The notes under the pieces were generated by a model, which worked only from the letters and a program-made list of their open reading frames with translations, had not been told where the DNA came from and ran no database searches. This document shows, one piece after another, positions 53,685 through 62,742 of a DNA stretch of 64,000 nt. The DNA lies in assembly GCA_002352205.1 (NCBI GenBank), contig DEHZ01000015.1:124001-188000 (forward strand), in the 5' to 3' direction. Source of the stretch: Flavobacterium sp. UBA2787 (GTDB taxonomy: Bacteria > Bacteroidota > Bacteroidia > Flavobacteriales > Flavobacteriaceae). Both the position numbers and the translations under genes were made by a program. Within the stretch, counting starts at the first letter, position 1, and every line of letters starts with the position of its first letter.

Positions 53685-54539
53685 CTATCTAATTTTTAAG
53701 TTGACTTTATATGCAATTGGTTTTAATAATTTGTCCTTTTTTAATTTTAGAATTGGGTTTTGGATTATTTCATACACATCTCCAATTATTTTCTTTAAAT
53801 CCTTTATTTTGACTAGGTATAAATATGAATCTTTTCCTATTCCTTCTAACGTTTTAACTTCATTTTCAGAAAGATAAAATTCTCCTTTTTGTGAAAGACT
53901 ACTCTTAACTTCAATATATCTCTCTTCATTGCTCGTAATCGTCAAAATGTCGAAACCAGCTGAAACACTAAAATGAGCTATATGCTTAATATGTTTTTCA
54001 GGGTTTTTTATTCCCTGTGACCTCAGTCTTTCAGTTTCATAATGAATCGCAATAAGTTCACCTACGTCTCCAATTCTTTTTTGTAATTCAAGTTGTTTTT
54101 GCAATTCATCTGGAGTTACATCTCTCTTTTTATTTTGGTAACTCTTGCTAATTTTAATAGAGATAAATTTGGCATTTTCCAGTCTATATTTGGGAAAGAA
54201 CTCTCCCATCCACGCATCAAATGCATCTCTAATAGATTTCTTAATTTGATTTCTTGGAATCCATTCCTCATTTAATCTGTTCACAATTATTCTTTGTGAA
54301 TTGTTCCCTTCGGTTATGTTACGATATTTTTCTATATAACTTTTACCAGTGACATTCTTAATTACACAAAACTTTGACATAGCAAAGTAGTGTTGACCAT
54401 CCTTAATTGTGTGAACAAAGTAACGAGGAGCAGAACCTAATATTTTTCTCCATAATTCTGGGCTTTCATAAAACTCAACTACTGAATCAAATAGTTCTTG
54501 ATGATTATTTATGTACAATGGTCTAGTATCTGCCTTCAA
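53685..54539 (-). CDS. DUF3883-domain protein (nuclease-like fold)
   Basis: 284 residues. The C-terminal 140 residues match DUF3883: IGDVGELIAIHYETERL, SAGFDILTI, RYIEVKSS, FYLSENEVKTLEGIGKDSYLY. The Glu ... Asp ... Glu-x-Lys arrangement is PD-(D/E)XK-like. DUF3883 is common in defence genes. The N-terminal half has no known family. Last gene of a three-gene operon, 34 bases after the DUF262 gene. Confidence 0.82.
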   Translation of the reverse strand: MKADTRPLYINNHQELFDSVVEFYESPELWRKILGSAPRYFVHTIKDGQHYFAMSKFCVIKNVTGKSYIEKYRNITEGNNSQRIIVNRLNEEWIPRNQIKKSIRDAFDAWMGEFFPKYRLENAKFISIKISKSYQNKKRDVTPDELQKQLELQKRIGDVGELIAIHYETERLRSQGIKNPEKHIKHIAHFSVSAGFDILTITSNEERYIEVKSSLSQKGEFYLSENEVKTLEGIGKDSYLYLVKIKDLKKIIGDVYEIIQNPILKLKKDKLLKPIAYKVNLKIR

Positions 54540-54572
54540 ACTTTTAGTTTTGTAAATTATTAAAAGAGGTGC

Positions 54573-56435
54573 TTATTCCCAAATTCGCTTTGTCAATTCA
54601 TAAAGTAATGTATGTCGCTCTTCTATTTCATTTTTCCCATACGTTAAATATGGTTTGAAATTCAAATTGTTATCTTTTATAAACTTCACAAAAGTTACTT
54701 TTTTATGATACATATCAGCTAAGAGTGTTCTCGCATAATATGTTCCAATAACGTTGTATGTTTTAAGTTTTTCTGAAAAAAGCTCATCTCCTGAAGATTG
54801 ATTATCTTTACCTTTTAAAAGTAGTAGCCCACCAAGCCTATTTCTCTGTAGATTAAATTCTTCTTCATCAGAAAATAATTCTAGATTATCCACATGGTTT
54901 GTGATAATGTGTTCAATGTGATAAACATTACCACCTTGCGACTGGGAAACTAACTGATAGTAACTTCCATATTCACTTTCATTTAAAAAATCACTTATAT
55001 AATGGTCGATTCGAGCAAAATAGTATCTCAAAAATGTTCTACCAAAATCATTATACCCTAAATTTTTGAAGAATTCATATTTGAACGCCTCATCTAATAC
55101 TTCTCTATCGTATTTCTTTTTTACAGCCGTTAAAAGTTGATTGTCAAAACTGTTTTTAGCCAAATCTATTCTTGCATTTCTAACGGCTATTGATAAAGAA
55201 ATAACATTGGTATTGAATTCATTAGATTTATAGCTATTTGTTAAATTCAGTAAACTAAAGAACTTATCAAAATATTTAGGAATTAATTTTAATTTTTCAT
55301 TTCGCATATTGTCGTCTAATTCAATTGACGACAAAGTCAAAACAAATTGTCCATCCATATCGTTTAATTTATTGAAATAAATAAATTCGAAGTCCTTGTA
55401 GTAATCATTATAATACTTAAGCATTTCTACATAAACATCTGAAAAGTATGGTAAAGTTTTCTCAACAAAATATCTTGCCTTTTCTTCATTATTTTTTAAT
55501 CCTATTTTCGATTCATATTCATCTAGAAAAATTGTTTTGTGATATCTAGTTTTATCTAGTTTACTATATTGTTCAGAGGTATCTGAAAATTTACTTCTAA
55601 AATAAAAACCAAAAAATTCATCTATTTCACTTTCACCATTTTTTTCAATTTTTTCAATTTGGTTTTCCCAGATTTCGATGTATTTTTCTCTGTCTGCAAT
55701 ATCAATTTGGCTTAAGATTTTCCCTTTTAATATTTCGTATGGTTTTAAAGGAACACCTCTATCATTTATTACTTCGAAAACCATTGCAACATCTTTATCT
55801 TTATCAATTTCTATTTCTATAAGATAAATTCGGTGTCTGAAATATGAAATAAATGTTTGTAATTTATGAGATGTAGAAAATTTTGAATCTAGACTATTTA
55901 GGATAACCAAATAATTCTTATAAATATTTCTTTCGGAAATTGTATTAAGAGAATTATTTTTAGTAAACTCAGTATTACTGTTCAGAATATCTTCTAATGC
56001 ACTTTTCCTATCCTTAAAACCCATCCAAAAAGTCTTACCAAACTCAGTAACACCAACAATTGAATTTTTTAAAGCGTCAACTAAATGCTGTTCAAGTTGA
56101 TGTTTAATAGCTAGATGATATAGTCCAATTGATATTAACGTCAAAGTAGTAAGCCTTTGTTGACCGTCAACAATATACTTTTTACCATTGATGAGGTTTG
56201 TCATAAAGGTATTCAAATAATACCATTCGAGTTTTTCAGTACTTTCTAGATTTATTTCTTGATTTGGATTGTATTTCTCTAGGTCAAATCTGTAAAAAAT
56301 ATCTCTAAGTAAAGATGAAACTGGTTTGTATTCCAGTTCATCATTCCATTTATACTCCCTTTGATAAAAGTCAACATCATATTGGATGTTATTAAAGATT
56401 TGTGTTATTTTTTTGTCGTAAGGTTTCAGTCCCAT
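54573..56435 (-). CDS. DUF262/DUF1524 protein, GmrSD-like type IV restriction enzyme
   Basis: 620 residues, fused GmrS-GmrD-like layout. DUF262 N-terminus: DFYQREYKWN, YIVDGQQRLTTLTLI (the DGQQR NTPase/ParB-like motif, about 90-94) and FEVINDRGVPLKPYEILKGK. C-terminal HNH (DUF1524) part: HIEHIITN, then NRLGGLLLLKGKDNQS. Such enzymes cleave modified phage DNA using nucleotide hydrolysis. Middle gene of an operon with a CxxC protein and a DUF3883 protein. Confidence 0.88.
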   Translation of the reverse strand: MGLKPYDKKITQIFNNIQYDVDFYQREYKWNDELEYKPVSSLLRDIFYRFDLEKYNPNQEINLESTEKLEWYYLNTFMTNLINGKKYIVDGQQRLTTLTLISIGLYHLAIKHQLEQHLVDALKNSIVGVTEFGKTFWMGFKDRKSALEDILNSNTEFTKNNSLNTISERNIYKNYLVILNSLDSKFSTSHKLQTFISYFRHRIYLIEIEIDKDKDVAMVFEVINDRGVPLKPYEILKGKILSQIDIADREKYIEIWENQIEKIEKNGESEIDEFFGFYFRSKFSDTSEQYSKLDKTRYHKTIFLDEYESKIGLKNNEEKARYFVEKTLPYFSDVYVEMLKYYNDYYKDFEFIYFNKLNDMDGQFVLTLSSIELDDNMRNEKLKLIPKYFDKFFSLLNLTNSYKSNEFNTNVISLSIAVRNARIDLAKNSFDNQLLTAVKKKYDREVLDEAFKYEFFKNLGYNDFGRTFLRYYFARIDHYISDFLNESEYGSYYQLVSQSQGGNVYHIEHIITNHVDNLELFSDEEEFNLQRNRLGGLLLLKGKDNQSSGDELFSEKLKTYNVIGTYYARTLLADMYHKKVTFVKFIKDNNLNFKPYLTYGKNEIEERHTLLYELTKRIWE

Positions 56436-56489
56436 TTGTTTATTTTGCTTTTTGTTCTTGATAAATTTTGCTTTCCTCTCTTTTGGTAT

Positions 56490-57509
56490 TTAATGGTTTT
56501 TCATTCTAATTTTATTCCAAATGAACTGTTCGGTGTATTGTGCTATCTGTTTCTCTGAGTATTTTAAAACAGAATCATCATCATTATCTATTAAACCTTT
56601 AAAATATTCCGCTTTGATTTGGATTGGTGGATAGCCATAAAACATTCTTAACCAAATTAAATCAAATGCTTTTTCCAGAAGACTCAAAGTTTGCTTAACC
56701 TTTTCTTTACTAACGATGTTATGCAATAGTTGTTTACGTTGTTCGTTTTTTATGATTTTTATTTTAAATATGTCCTCATCAATATTTATTGAAAGTTTAA
56801 AGTTTTCGGTACTATTTAACCCATAGAATTCATCGTATTTAATTGAATCTCTATTTTCATAAAATTGTATTACAAAATCATTCATAAAAATTATATATGG
56901 ATTTTTATCACTCGTAGACCCCACATAGTTTTGTGTATATGCTAAATCACCACCGAGCGTTTCTAAATATGTAATAATTAAGGGGAAATGACTGATGTTT
57001 TCAGTTTGTTTATTTAAAATAATTAGCCTTAATTCTTCTTGAACTTGCTTATTTAAATCAAATATATGCTCGCAAATAGAATTTCTCCATATTTGGATAT
57101 AGAAAAACATTCTTAATAATGAGGTTTCTTCCAAATCCAAAAATTCTATTTCTTCTAAATTTGCCTCTCTTAATTTTGGAAGTATTTTGGATGAGAAACC
57201 ACCTTCGAATTCAGTAAATAAATCTTCGCAAACACTACAAAAAACATAATCTACAGAAAATGGTATTTGTCTTGCATTTTCAAGTTCCTCATCCGTAGGA
57301 GCTCTGCCAAGAGCCTTTTCTAAATTTTCTGCATCAATACGTTGAAAATTGAATTCAACAAACGGATTTCCATTAGAAATGTCAAAGTAATATCCCCGTT
57401 CACGTTCATTTGTACCACCAATATTGAGACACTTTCTAATTATTCCATCAGATAAATAATGAGTGTTTTTTTTATTTGCTTCTCTTTCAAGGCATAATGC
57501 ACATTTCAT
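56490..57509 (-). CDS. CxxC protein of the DUF262 operon, unknown
   Basis: 339 residues from the ATG giving MKCALCLERE; the longer frame upstream crosses its promoter and the boundary repeats. Two CxxC pairs (Cys3/6 and Cys91/94), with a TH motif after the first, suggest a treble-clef zinc site as in HNH-type proteins. The rest is helical with no named family. It leads the operon, 54 bases before the DUF262 gene. A sensor or partner for the restriction enzyme is plausible but inferred. Confidence 0.7.
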   Translation of the reverse strand: MKCALCLEREANKKNTHYLSDGIIRKCLNIGGTNERERGYYFDISNGNPFVEFNFQRIDAENLEKALGRAPTDEELENARQIPFSVDYVFCSVCEDLFTEFEGGFSSKILPKLREANLEEIEFLDLEETSLLRMFFYIQIWRNSICEHIFDLNKQVQEELRLIILNKQTENISHFPLIITYLETLGGDLAYTQNYVGSTSDKNPYIIFMNDFVIQFYENRDSIKYDEFYGLNSTENFKLSINIDEDIFKIKIIKNEQRKQLLHNIVSKEKVKQTLSLLEKAFDLIWLRMFYGYPPIQIKAEYFKGLIDNDDDSVLKYSEKQIAQYTEQFIWNKIRMKNH

Positions 57510-57598
57510 ATCGGTAGATTTAATATAATAGCTGAATTGGATACCACTGCAATCACATGCATTAAACAATGCCTTTTTTTCAAAGAATTGTTTCAACA

Positions 57599-57606
57599 CA
57601 AATATA
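57599..57606 (-). promoter_or_regulatory. -7 box of the CxxC-DUF262-DUF3883 operon
   Basis: Minus-strand TATATTTG, 90 bases upstream of the start at 57509. Confidence 0.5.
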
Positions 57607-57638
57607 GATATTAATTGATAAAGTAAAGAGAAATTGTA

Positions 57639-57665
57639 CACTTAGGAAGTACACTTAGCAAAAAC
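57639..57665 (+). repeat. Right paired CACTTAG direct repeat
   Basis: CACTTAG twice, 13 bp apart; nearly identical to and in the same orientation as 36909-36934. Confidence 0.6.
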
Positions 57666-57668
57666 AAA

Positions 57669-57698
57669 AAAGACCTCACATTTCTGTGAAGTCTTTTC
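57669..57698. terminator. Hairpin beside the right island boundary
   Basis: AAAAGAC-C-TCACA - TTTC - TGTGA-A-GTCTTTT, the counterpart of the hairpin at 36749. Confidence 0.6.
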
Positions 57699-57703
57699 TC
57701 TAG

Positions 57704-57733
57704 TAGCTCCCCCTCTTGACCAATTCTCGAACC
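57704..57733 (-). pseudogene. Degenerate tRNA 3' end (right boundary of island)
   Basis: On the minus strand CTTGCGGTTCGAG and CAAGAGGGGGAGC recall a T arm plus acceptor strand. The second block is identical to the left remnant, but the T stem does not pair properly. No anticodon or D arm follows, so it is not a functional tRNA. Confidence 0.5.
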
Positions 57734-57844
57734 GCAAGTGTTTTATATTTTGCATATTAGTCTAAAAAACAACCCCTTTTTGACATCGAACAAAATATTA
57801 TTTGTTAATTTTATTTTTAATAAGACCAAATATTTAAGGTTAAA

Positions 57845-60800
57845 TCACCTTTTCAACGAAAAATGCCCTTTATATTCCTTCCCGTTTTCTCTTTTAACCA
57901 CAAACCAATAATCAGAAGAAGGTAAGTTTTGCCCATTTAAAGTTCCGTCCCAGCCGATGTCATTTCCTTTGAATCCGGTTATGATTTTACCATACCTATC
58001 AAAAATAAAGACTTGGAGATTTGGTTCTGTTTCCGAAAATTTGATTTTCCAGAAATCATTATGACCATCATTATTGGGGGTGAAAAATTTCGGATACATT
58101 AATAAAAAAACCTCTTTGGTAGTATAGCCACATTCTTTTTTATCATTCACAAAAACGGTGTAGTCACCACTTGGAAGTCCAAAGAATTGATTACTATCTT
58201 GATAGTTAATTCCGTCTAACGAATACTCATAGTCGCCATCGCCTTCTACATAAATGATCATACTATTTTGGCTATCCGTCCAATCTACGGTTTGCACTCC
58301 TAGTATCGTAGCTATATTTGAATTTTCAACTTCAATGGTTTTGGTCGTAGAACATACTATATTGCCATAATCCATGGTAACGGTTAAGTAATAAGTTCCT
58401 GCCGTATCAATTACTGTTGTTGCAACAGTTGACCCAGTTGACCAATTGTAGGTTGTAAAACCAATTGGTGCATTGATTGTAATTGGAACTCCTTCGCAGA
58501 TGGTGTATGTTTCTGCTAAATCAATTTGAGGACTAGGTCTTACAATTAGCGAAAAAGCAGTGATGTCAAAACAATCATTTTCGGCATTATTTTCAATTCT
58601 GGCATAAATTGTTTGCGGATTCGTTTCGTTGGTATAGTTAGTAGTAATTGAATTGGTTCCGGTTTGAGCATCAGTTAGACTTTTGTAATAACTAATTGAA
58701 AAATTTCCTGCCGATTGACTTCCTAGAATCAGATTGTTGTTTACTTGTAAATCAAAAACTTCAAATCCATCATTGGTTTGATCGTCACACAAGATTAAAT
58801 CATCAGAAGTATTTGCAATAGGGAATTCATAAAGACCAATTGTAAAATCAGTTATATCAAAACACTCAGAATTATCGACGTTTTGAATTCTTGCAAAAAT
58901 AGTTTGTGGATTACTTATGTTTTGATGGGTTAACGGTAAAGAATTAATAGCATCCTCAGCGTCCGATTGAGATAAATGGTACGAAATTTGAAAATCAGCG
59001 GCATTTTGATTTCCTAAAATTTCACTGTTTCTACTTTGTAAATTAAACCATTCAACGGAGTCATTATCATTATCACAAAGAAATAAATCTGTGGCAAGGT
59101 TAGCAGTAGGAAGTTCAGAAACACGAATTAAAAAATTACCTGTTGATTTACAAGCAGTATTACTAATTGCAGCGATTGAATAATATATTGTTTGCGGATT
59201 AGTTGTGTTATCAATAGGAGTCGTTATTGGGTTTGTGTTCGTATCAGCATCTTGTTGAGTTAAAAAATAAGCCACCTGAAACACCGAAGAAGGTTGACCG
59301 TTTAAAATTTCAGTAGTTTTTTGATTTAAATCAAAGTTTGCTATGCTGTTATTTGCTATGTCATCACATTTTAAGAAATCACTAACAGGTTGAATAGTTG
59401 GTTGTTGAATCACTTGAATTTGAAATGACGTAGTAGCATAACAATTAAAGTTATTGATGTTTGTTACACGAATATAAAGTGTTTGAGTCGGACTAGTATT
59501 TTGATAATTATTTGGTAATTGAAATTGTCCAGACGTTGCGTCAGTTAGATTTAAATGATAGGTAACCGTAAAGACCGAATTAGATTGTCCGTTTAAAACT
59601 GTTTGATTAAGAGATACTAAATTAAAAATCTCGGTATTATCATACGGTAAATTTTCACAAATAATATAAGTATTGGGTTGCGTGGCTAAGGGTTGTTGAA
59701 ACCACTCTATATTAAATGATGTTATGGCATAACATTGACGATTACTTAAATTGAAAACCTTAGCAAAAAAAATGTTGTTCCCTTGGTTGAGAGTAACCGG
59801 GTCTGAAACTTTATTACTGTTGTTTTCTGCATCGTTAAATGAGTTATAAAATTCGACTTCGTACACCGTGTTGGATTGTGAGCCCAGTAGAGTTGGTGCG
59901 TGCTGTGATAAGTTATAACTATTAGACAACGAACATTGCGATTGATTAGCAACCGGATTAGCAACCGGGGTTTCAACAATTGAAATTATTCTGGTTTTTG
60001 TAATGGTTTCTGTACTTCCTGTAATGGTTGCCGTAACGGTGTATGTTCCGGGTAAACTATAGGTGTGTGATGGATTTATTCCTGCTGCGGTTGAACCATC
60101 GCCAAAATCCCAGTTTACACTTGTTACGGTCTGATTTCCGGTTAAAGTGAATTGAGTAGTATCCCCAAAACAGGTGTTTTGAAAAGTAAATGAAGCATTA
60201 AAATAGGATTGAATGAATTGAGGGAGACCATGTTGACATATACCAGTCTCCAAATCAACAGCATTTAATTCAAAATCACAACCAATACCTAAAACGTCAG
60301 GATTGTTAATTCTACTGATATAAGTTCTGTTCCAAATTGGAGCATATATTTTACCATCGGGTGCAATTTGTAAAGCACCAAATTGTACAGGCATATTGTT
60401 TGTATGATGCAAAAGTATGGCTGTGCTCGGAATATCAATTTGAGTTAGATCATATTGCACCAATTCAAAAATATAATAATCACCGTTCGTAATATACGCT
60501 AATTCTCCATTAGGTGAAAATTCAGCTCCGTAATTCCCCCCTCTATTTGAGACTGTTTTAGCATTTGAAACAATACCGGTGTTAAAATCAAAATCAAAGA
60601 GTTCTACGCCATAGGGGCGAATACAACAGAGTAATTTTGTTCCATCGGGTGAAAACTTAAGCGAACCAACAGTCCCGTTAATATCTACAGCAATTGGCAT
60701 TCCAACATTACTTACAACAGGTGTTGTGTTTACACCTGATGCCGTAACACTATAAGCCAAAAACGAGTCGTCTCCATATCCGTGGATAACAACCCAATAA

Positions 60801-61288
60801 TCAGTATTATTACCATTTTTAACTGCTGTCATTTTTTCGCAGACAGGAGTATGTAAAAGTATATTTTTATTTTCGGTAACATCCCCCAAGCCACCATTAA
60901 GACTCATATCTACTTCTGAATATCGAGCACCTTCGGCTACTCCTAGATGTGTTGTGGTAAAAATATAATAAATTGTTGTTGAACCGGGTTTTGGAATTAT
61001 TAAAGCTCCTTGAGTGCTTGAGGTGTGTCCCAATAAATCCGTTCCATTGGGCATGATTTGATGTAATTTATTCCACACAATATAACCACTGGTATAAAAA
61101 AGCAATTGTCCGGATGAATCAGAAATTGTTGCACAAGCTTCTGGCGTAGGCATTTGTCCATCAGTTAGTGCTACAGGAGCTCCATTATTAAAATCCAATC
61201 CAGCTTGTTGACCAAAATACCAAATATTAGCTTCGCCTTGAGCTAAGCAAAATGAGGAAAATAAGAGAAAAGATAGTACTCTTAACAT
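57845..61288 (-). CDS. Large surface protein with PKD and gliding-motility C-terminal domain (T9SS type B)
   Basis: 1147 residues. Signal peptide (LLFSSFCLAQ), a seven-bladed-propeller-like N-terminus (about 18-370, with SLKFSPDGTKLLCC and LQIAPDGKIYAP), one PKD domain (SVNWDFGDGSTAAGINPSHTY), then about six ~93-residue repeats containing LCDD...FDL...ILGxQ and NPQTIYxRI...CFDIT. It ends in the gliding-motility-associated C-terminal domain (PKFFTPNNDGHNDFWKI, then IFDRYGKII and GHFSLKR), the type B T9SS signal. Adhesin- or motility-related surface protein. Confidence 0.9.
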   Translation of the reverse strand: MLRVLSFLLFSSFCLAQGEANIWYFGQQAGLDFNNGAPVALTDGQMPTPEACATISDSSGQLLFYTSGYIVWNKLHQIMPNGTDLLGHTSSTQGALIIPKPGSTTIYYIFTTTHLGVAEGARYSEVDMSLNGGLGDVTENKNILLHTPVCEKMTAVKNGNNTDYWVVIHGYGDDSFLAYSVTASGVNTTPVVSNVGMPIAVDINGTVGSLKFSPDGTKLLCCIRPYGVELFDFDFNTGIVSNAKTVSNRGGNYGAEFSPNGELAYITNGDYYIFELVQYDLTQIDIPSTAILLHHTNNMPVQFGALQIAPDGKIYAPIWNRTYISRINNPDVLGIGCDFELNAVDLETGICQHGLPQFIQSYFNASFTFQNTCFGDTTQFTLTGNQTVTSVNWDFGDGSTAAGINPSHTYSLPGTYTVTATITGSTETITKTRIISIVETPVANPVANQSQCSLSNSYNLSQHAPTLLGSQSNTVYEVEFYNSFNDAENNSNKVSDPVTLNQGNNIFFAKVFNLSNRQCYAITSFNIEWFQQPLATQPNTYIICENLPYDNTEIFNLVSLNQTVLNGQSNSVFTVTYHLNLTDATSGQFQLPNNYQNTSPTQTLYIRVTNINNFNCYATTSFQIQVIQQPTIQPVSDFLKCDDIANNSIANFDLNQKTTEILNGQPSSVFQVAYFLTQQDADTNTNPITTPIDNTTNPQTIYYSIAAISNTACKSTGNFLIRVSELPTANLATDLFLCDNDNDSVEWFNLQSRNSEILGNQNAADFQISYHLSQSDAEDAINSLPLTHQNISNPQTIFARIQNVDNSECFDITDFTIGLYEFPIANTSDDLILCDDQTNDGFEVFDLQVNNNLILGSQSAGNFSISYYKSLTDAQTGTNSITTNYTNETNPQTIYARIENNAENDCFDITAFSLIVRPSPQIDLAETYTICEGVPITINAPIGFTTYNWSTGSTVATTVIDTAGTYYLTVTMDYGNIVCSTTKTIEVENSNIATILGVQTVDWTDSQNSMIIYVEGDGDYEYSLDGINYQDSNQFFGLPSGDYTVFVNDKKECGYTTKEVFLLMYPKFFTPNNDGHNDFWKIKFSETEPNLQVFIFDRYGKIITGFKGNDIGWDGTLNGQNLPSSDYWFVVKRENGKEYKGHFSLKR

Positions 61289-61375
61289 GTAATGGATTTT
61301 AAATTCAAATATCGTATTTTTTTTAAAAAGTTAGATTAATTTGTTTATTTTTATAACGATTCAATTTTAATTTTT

Positions 61376-61792
61376 ATGAGAACAGTTTTATTATTTGTTG
61401 CGGTACTATTTTGTAATTTTTGTTTTTCGCAAGAAAAGGAAGATATTGAGTTTAAAAATGATGTTTTAAAGCTTATTGAAACAACAGGTATTAAGAATCA
61501 TTTACTTTTGGTTAAAAATCAATTCATAAAAAATGTTCCCCAAGATAAGAAAGCTGTTTTTGAAAAAGAGTTTGAATTATCATTAACAGAAATGCTTAAT
61601 AACTATGCAAAAATTTATATGAAACTCTACACAAAAGAGGATATAAAAGCTATGATGGCTTTTTATGACAGCCCCATTGGTAAAAAAATACAAGCTAATG
61701 CGGATGAAATGACAATGAGAACTAAAGCGAATAGCCAAGAATGGACAATTAAATTACAAGCTTTAGTTTCTAAACTACAATTACCAGAATGA
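61376..61792 (+). CDS. DUF2059-domain secreted protein
   Basis: 138 residues, signal peptide (VLFCNFCFSQ). The core IYMKLYTKEDIKAMMAFYDS, then PIGKKI, is the hallmark of DUF2059, a helical periplasmic domain of unknown function. Divergent from the large surface-protein gene. Confidence 0.87.
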   Translation: MRTVLLFVAVLFCNFCFSQEKEDIEFKNDVLKLIETTGIKNHLLLVKNQFIKNVPQDKKAVFEKEFELSLTEMLNNYAKIYMKLYTKEDIKAMMAFYDSPIGKKIQANADEMTMRTKANSQEWTIKLQALVSKLQLPE

Positions 61793-62171
61793 TTTATTTA
61801 AAGTATGTATATACTATTTCTATTTAGCTTTCAGTTAAATTTAAGAGACATTTTTAGTAAAGATCTATTATTTAGTTTGGAACGCTTATCATAATACCAA
61901 ATATTAGGCACTCATTTGGCAGTAATTATTATGTTTATCAAAAATATGGATGTGGAGATATGCATTATTTTAGATTTGGATGAATAAATTTATAATATTT
62001 AAAAAAACTTTTAATTTTTATAAAATATACTAAAAATGTGATTTACTATCTTTTCTTCAAAGTCAGGGTCATTCGCAGAAAAATATGTTAGTTATTTTAT
62101 AGGACAAATTTAGAGCATCTGATAATATACAATAATTAATAGTAATTTTAAAATTTACGAGACTAATATAT
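61793..62171. other. AT-rich intergenic stretch, nothing recognised
   Basis: No open frame of note, no strong hairpin and no repeat shared with the rest of the window. Confidence 0.5.
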
Positions 62172-62735
62172 TTATTTATTATTTGTAATTTCATTTAAAA
62201 AAATATTTAATCTTTCTGCCAAATTCACTGAATAAAAGTCAAATAGAATAATGTTTTTATTTTTAAAATGCAAAAACAAACGAACACCTTGATTTAGCTT
62301 ATCTAATTTTATAAGTTTACAGTTAAAATTATCAATTTCATTGAATTTTCCATGTATATCTTCAACTTTTAAAATTATTTTCATATAATTTGACCTTTTT
62401 AAATAAAATATTTTTGATTTTAAATCTAAAATTATAACATTATTTGTGAGAAGTTTGTTGTAATTTTTTTTTATAATAAAACCTACCCAGATTATAATAA
62501 AAATAATCAACAAGAAAAAACCATCTTTAATGTTAAAATAAAAATATAGAAAAATAAATATTGAGGGTATTAGAAATAAGAAAAAGAAATTTAAAATAAG
62601 ACTTATAAATTTGTATTCCTTTATTTTACTAATTATAACTTTATTATCCTCAAATTCAATTTTTGGATCCCTAAATAAATTATATGTGTTTTTATATTCC
62701 CGAAAAAAGGTATCAAATTTAAAATTGTTATCCAT
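62172..62735 (-). CDS. Membrane protein next to RHS gene, possible immunity protein
   Basis: 187 residues from the ATG giving MDNNFKFDTFF; a longer frame would overlap the RHS gene. Two adjacent helices (about 45-90, LILNFFFLFLIPSIFIFLYF then FFLLIIFIIIWVGFIIK) and a soluble C-terminal domain. It lies 7 bases after the RHS stop. Very AT-rich. Genes in this position often encode immunity to the RHS toxin domain; that is contextual inference only. Confidence 0.65.
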   Translation of the reverse strand: MDNNFKFDTFFREYKNTYNLFRDPKIEFEDNKVIISKIKEYKFISLILNFFFLFLIPSIFIFLYFYFNIKDGFFLLIIFIIIWVGFIIKKNYNKLLTNNVIILDLKSKIFYLKRSNYMKIILKVEDIHGKFNEIDNFNCKLIKLDKLNQGVRLFLHFKNKNIILFDFYSVNLAERLNIFLNEITNNK

Positions 62736-62742
62736 CACTAAA

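Larger units (their letters stand above)
36779..57718. mobile_element. Integrated ~21-kb defence island
   Basis: Bounded by two copies of GCTCCCCCTCTTG inside degenerate tRNA 3' ends (36779 and 57706). It encodes a tyrosine integrase, probable excisionase, serine recombinase and several defence modules. Codons are more AT-rich than in flanking core genes. No relaxase, coupling protein or transfer genes were seen, so it is probably moved passively by another element. The limits are inferred from the repeats. Confidence 0.65.

Noticed and set aside
57510-57641. Upstream extension of the CxxC protein
   Set aside because: It contains the TATATTTG promoter box and reaches the boundary repeat; the natural start is MKCALC.
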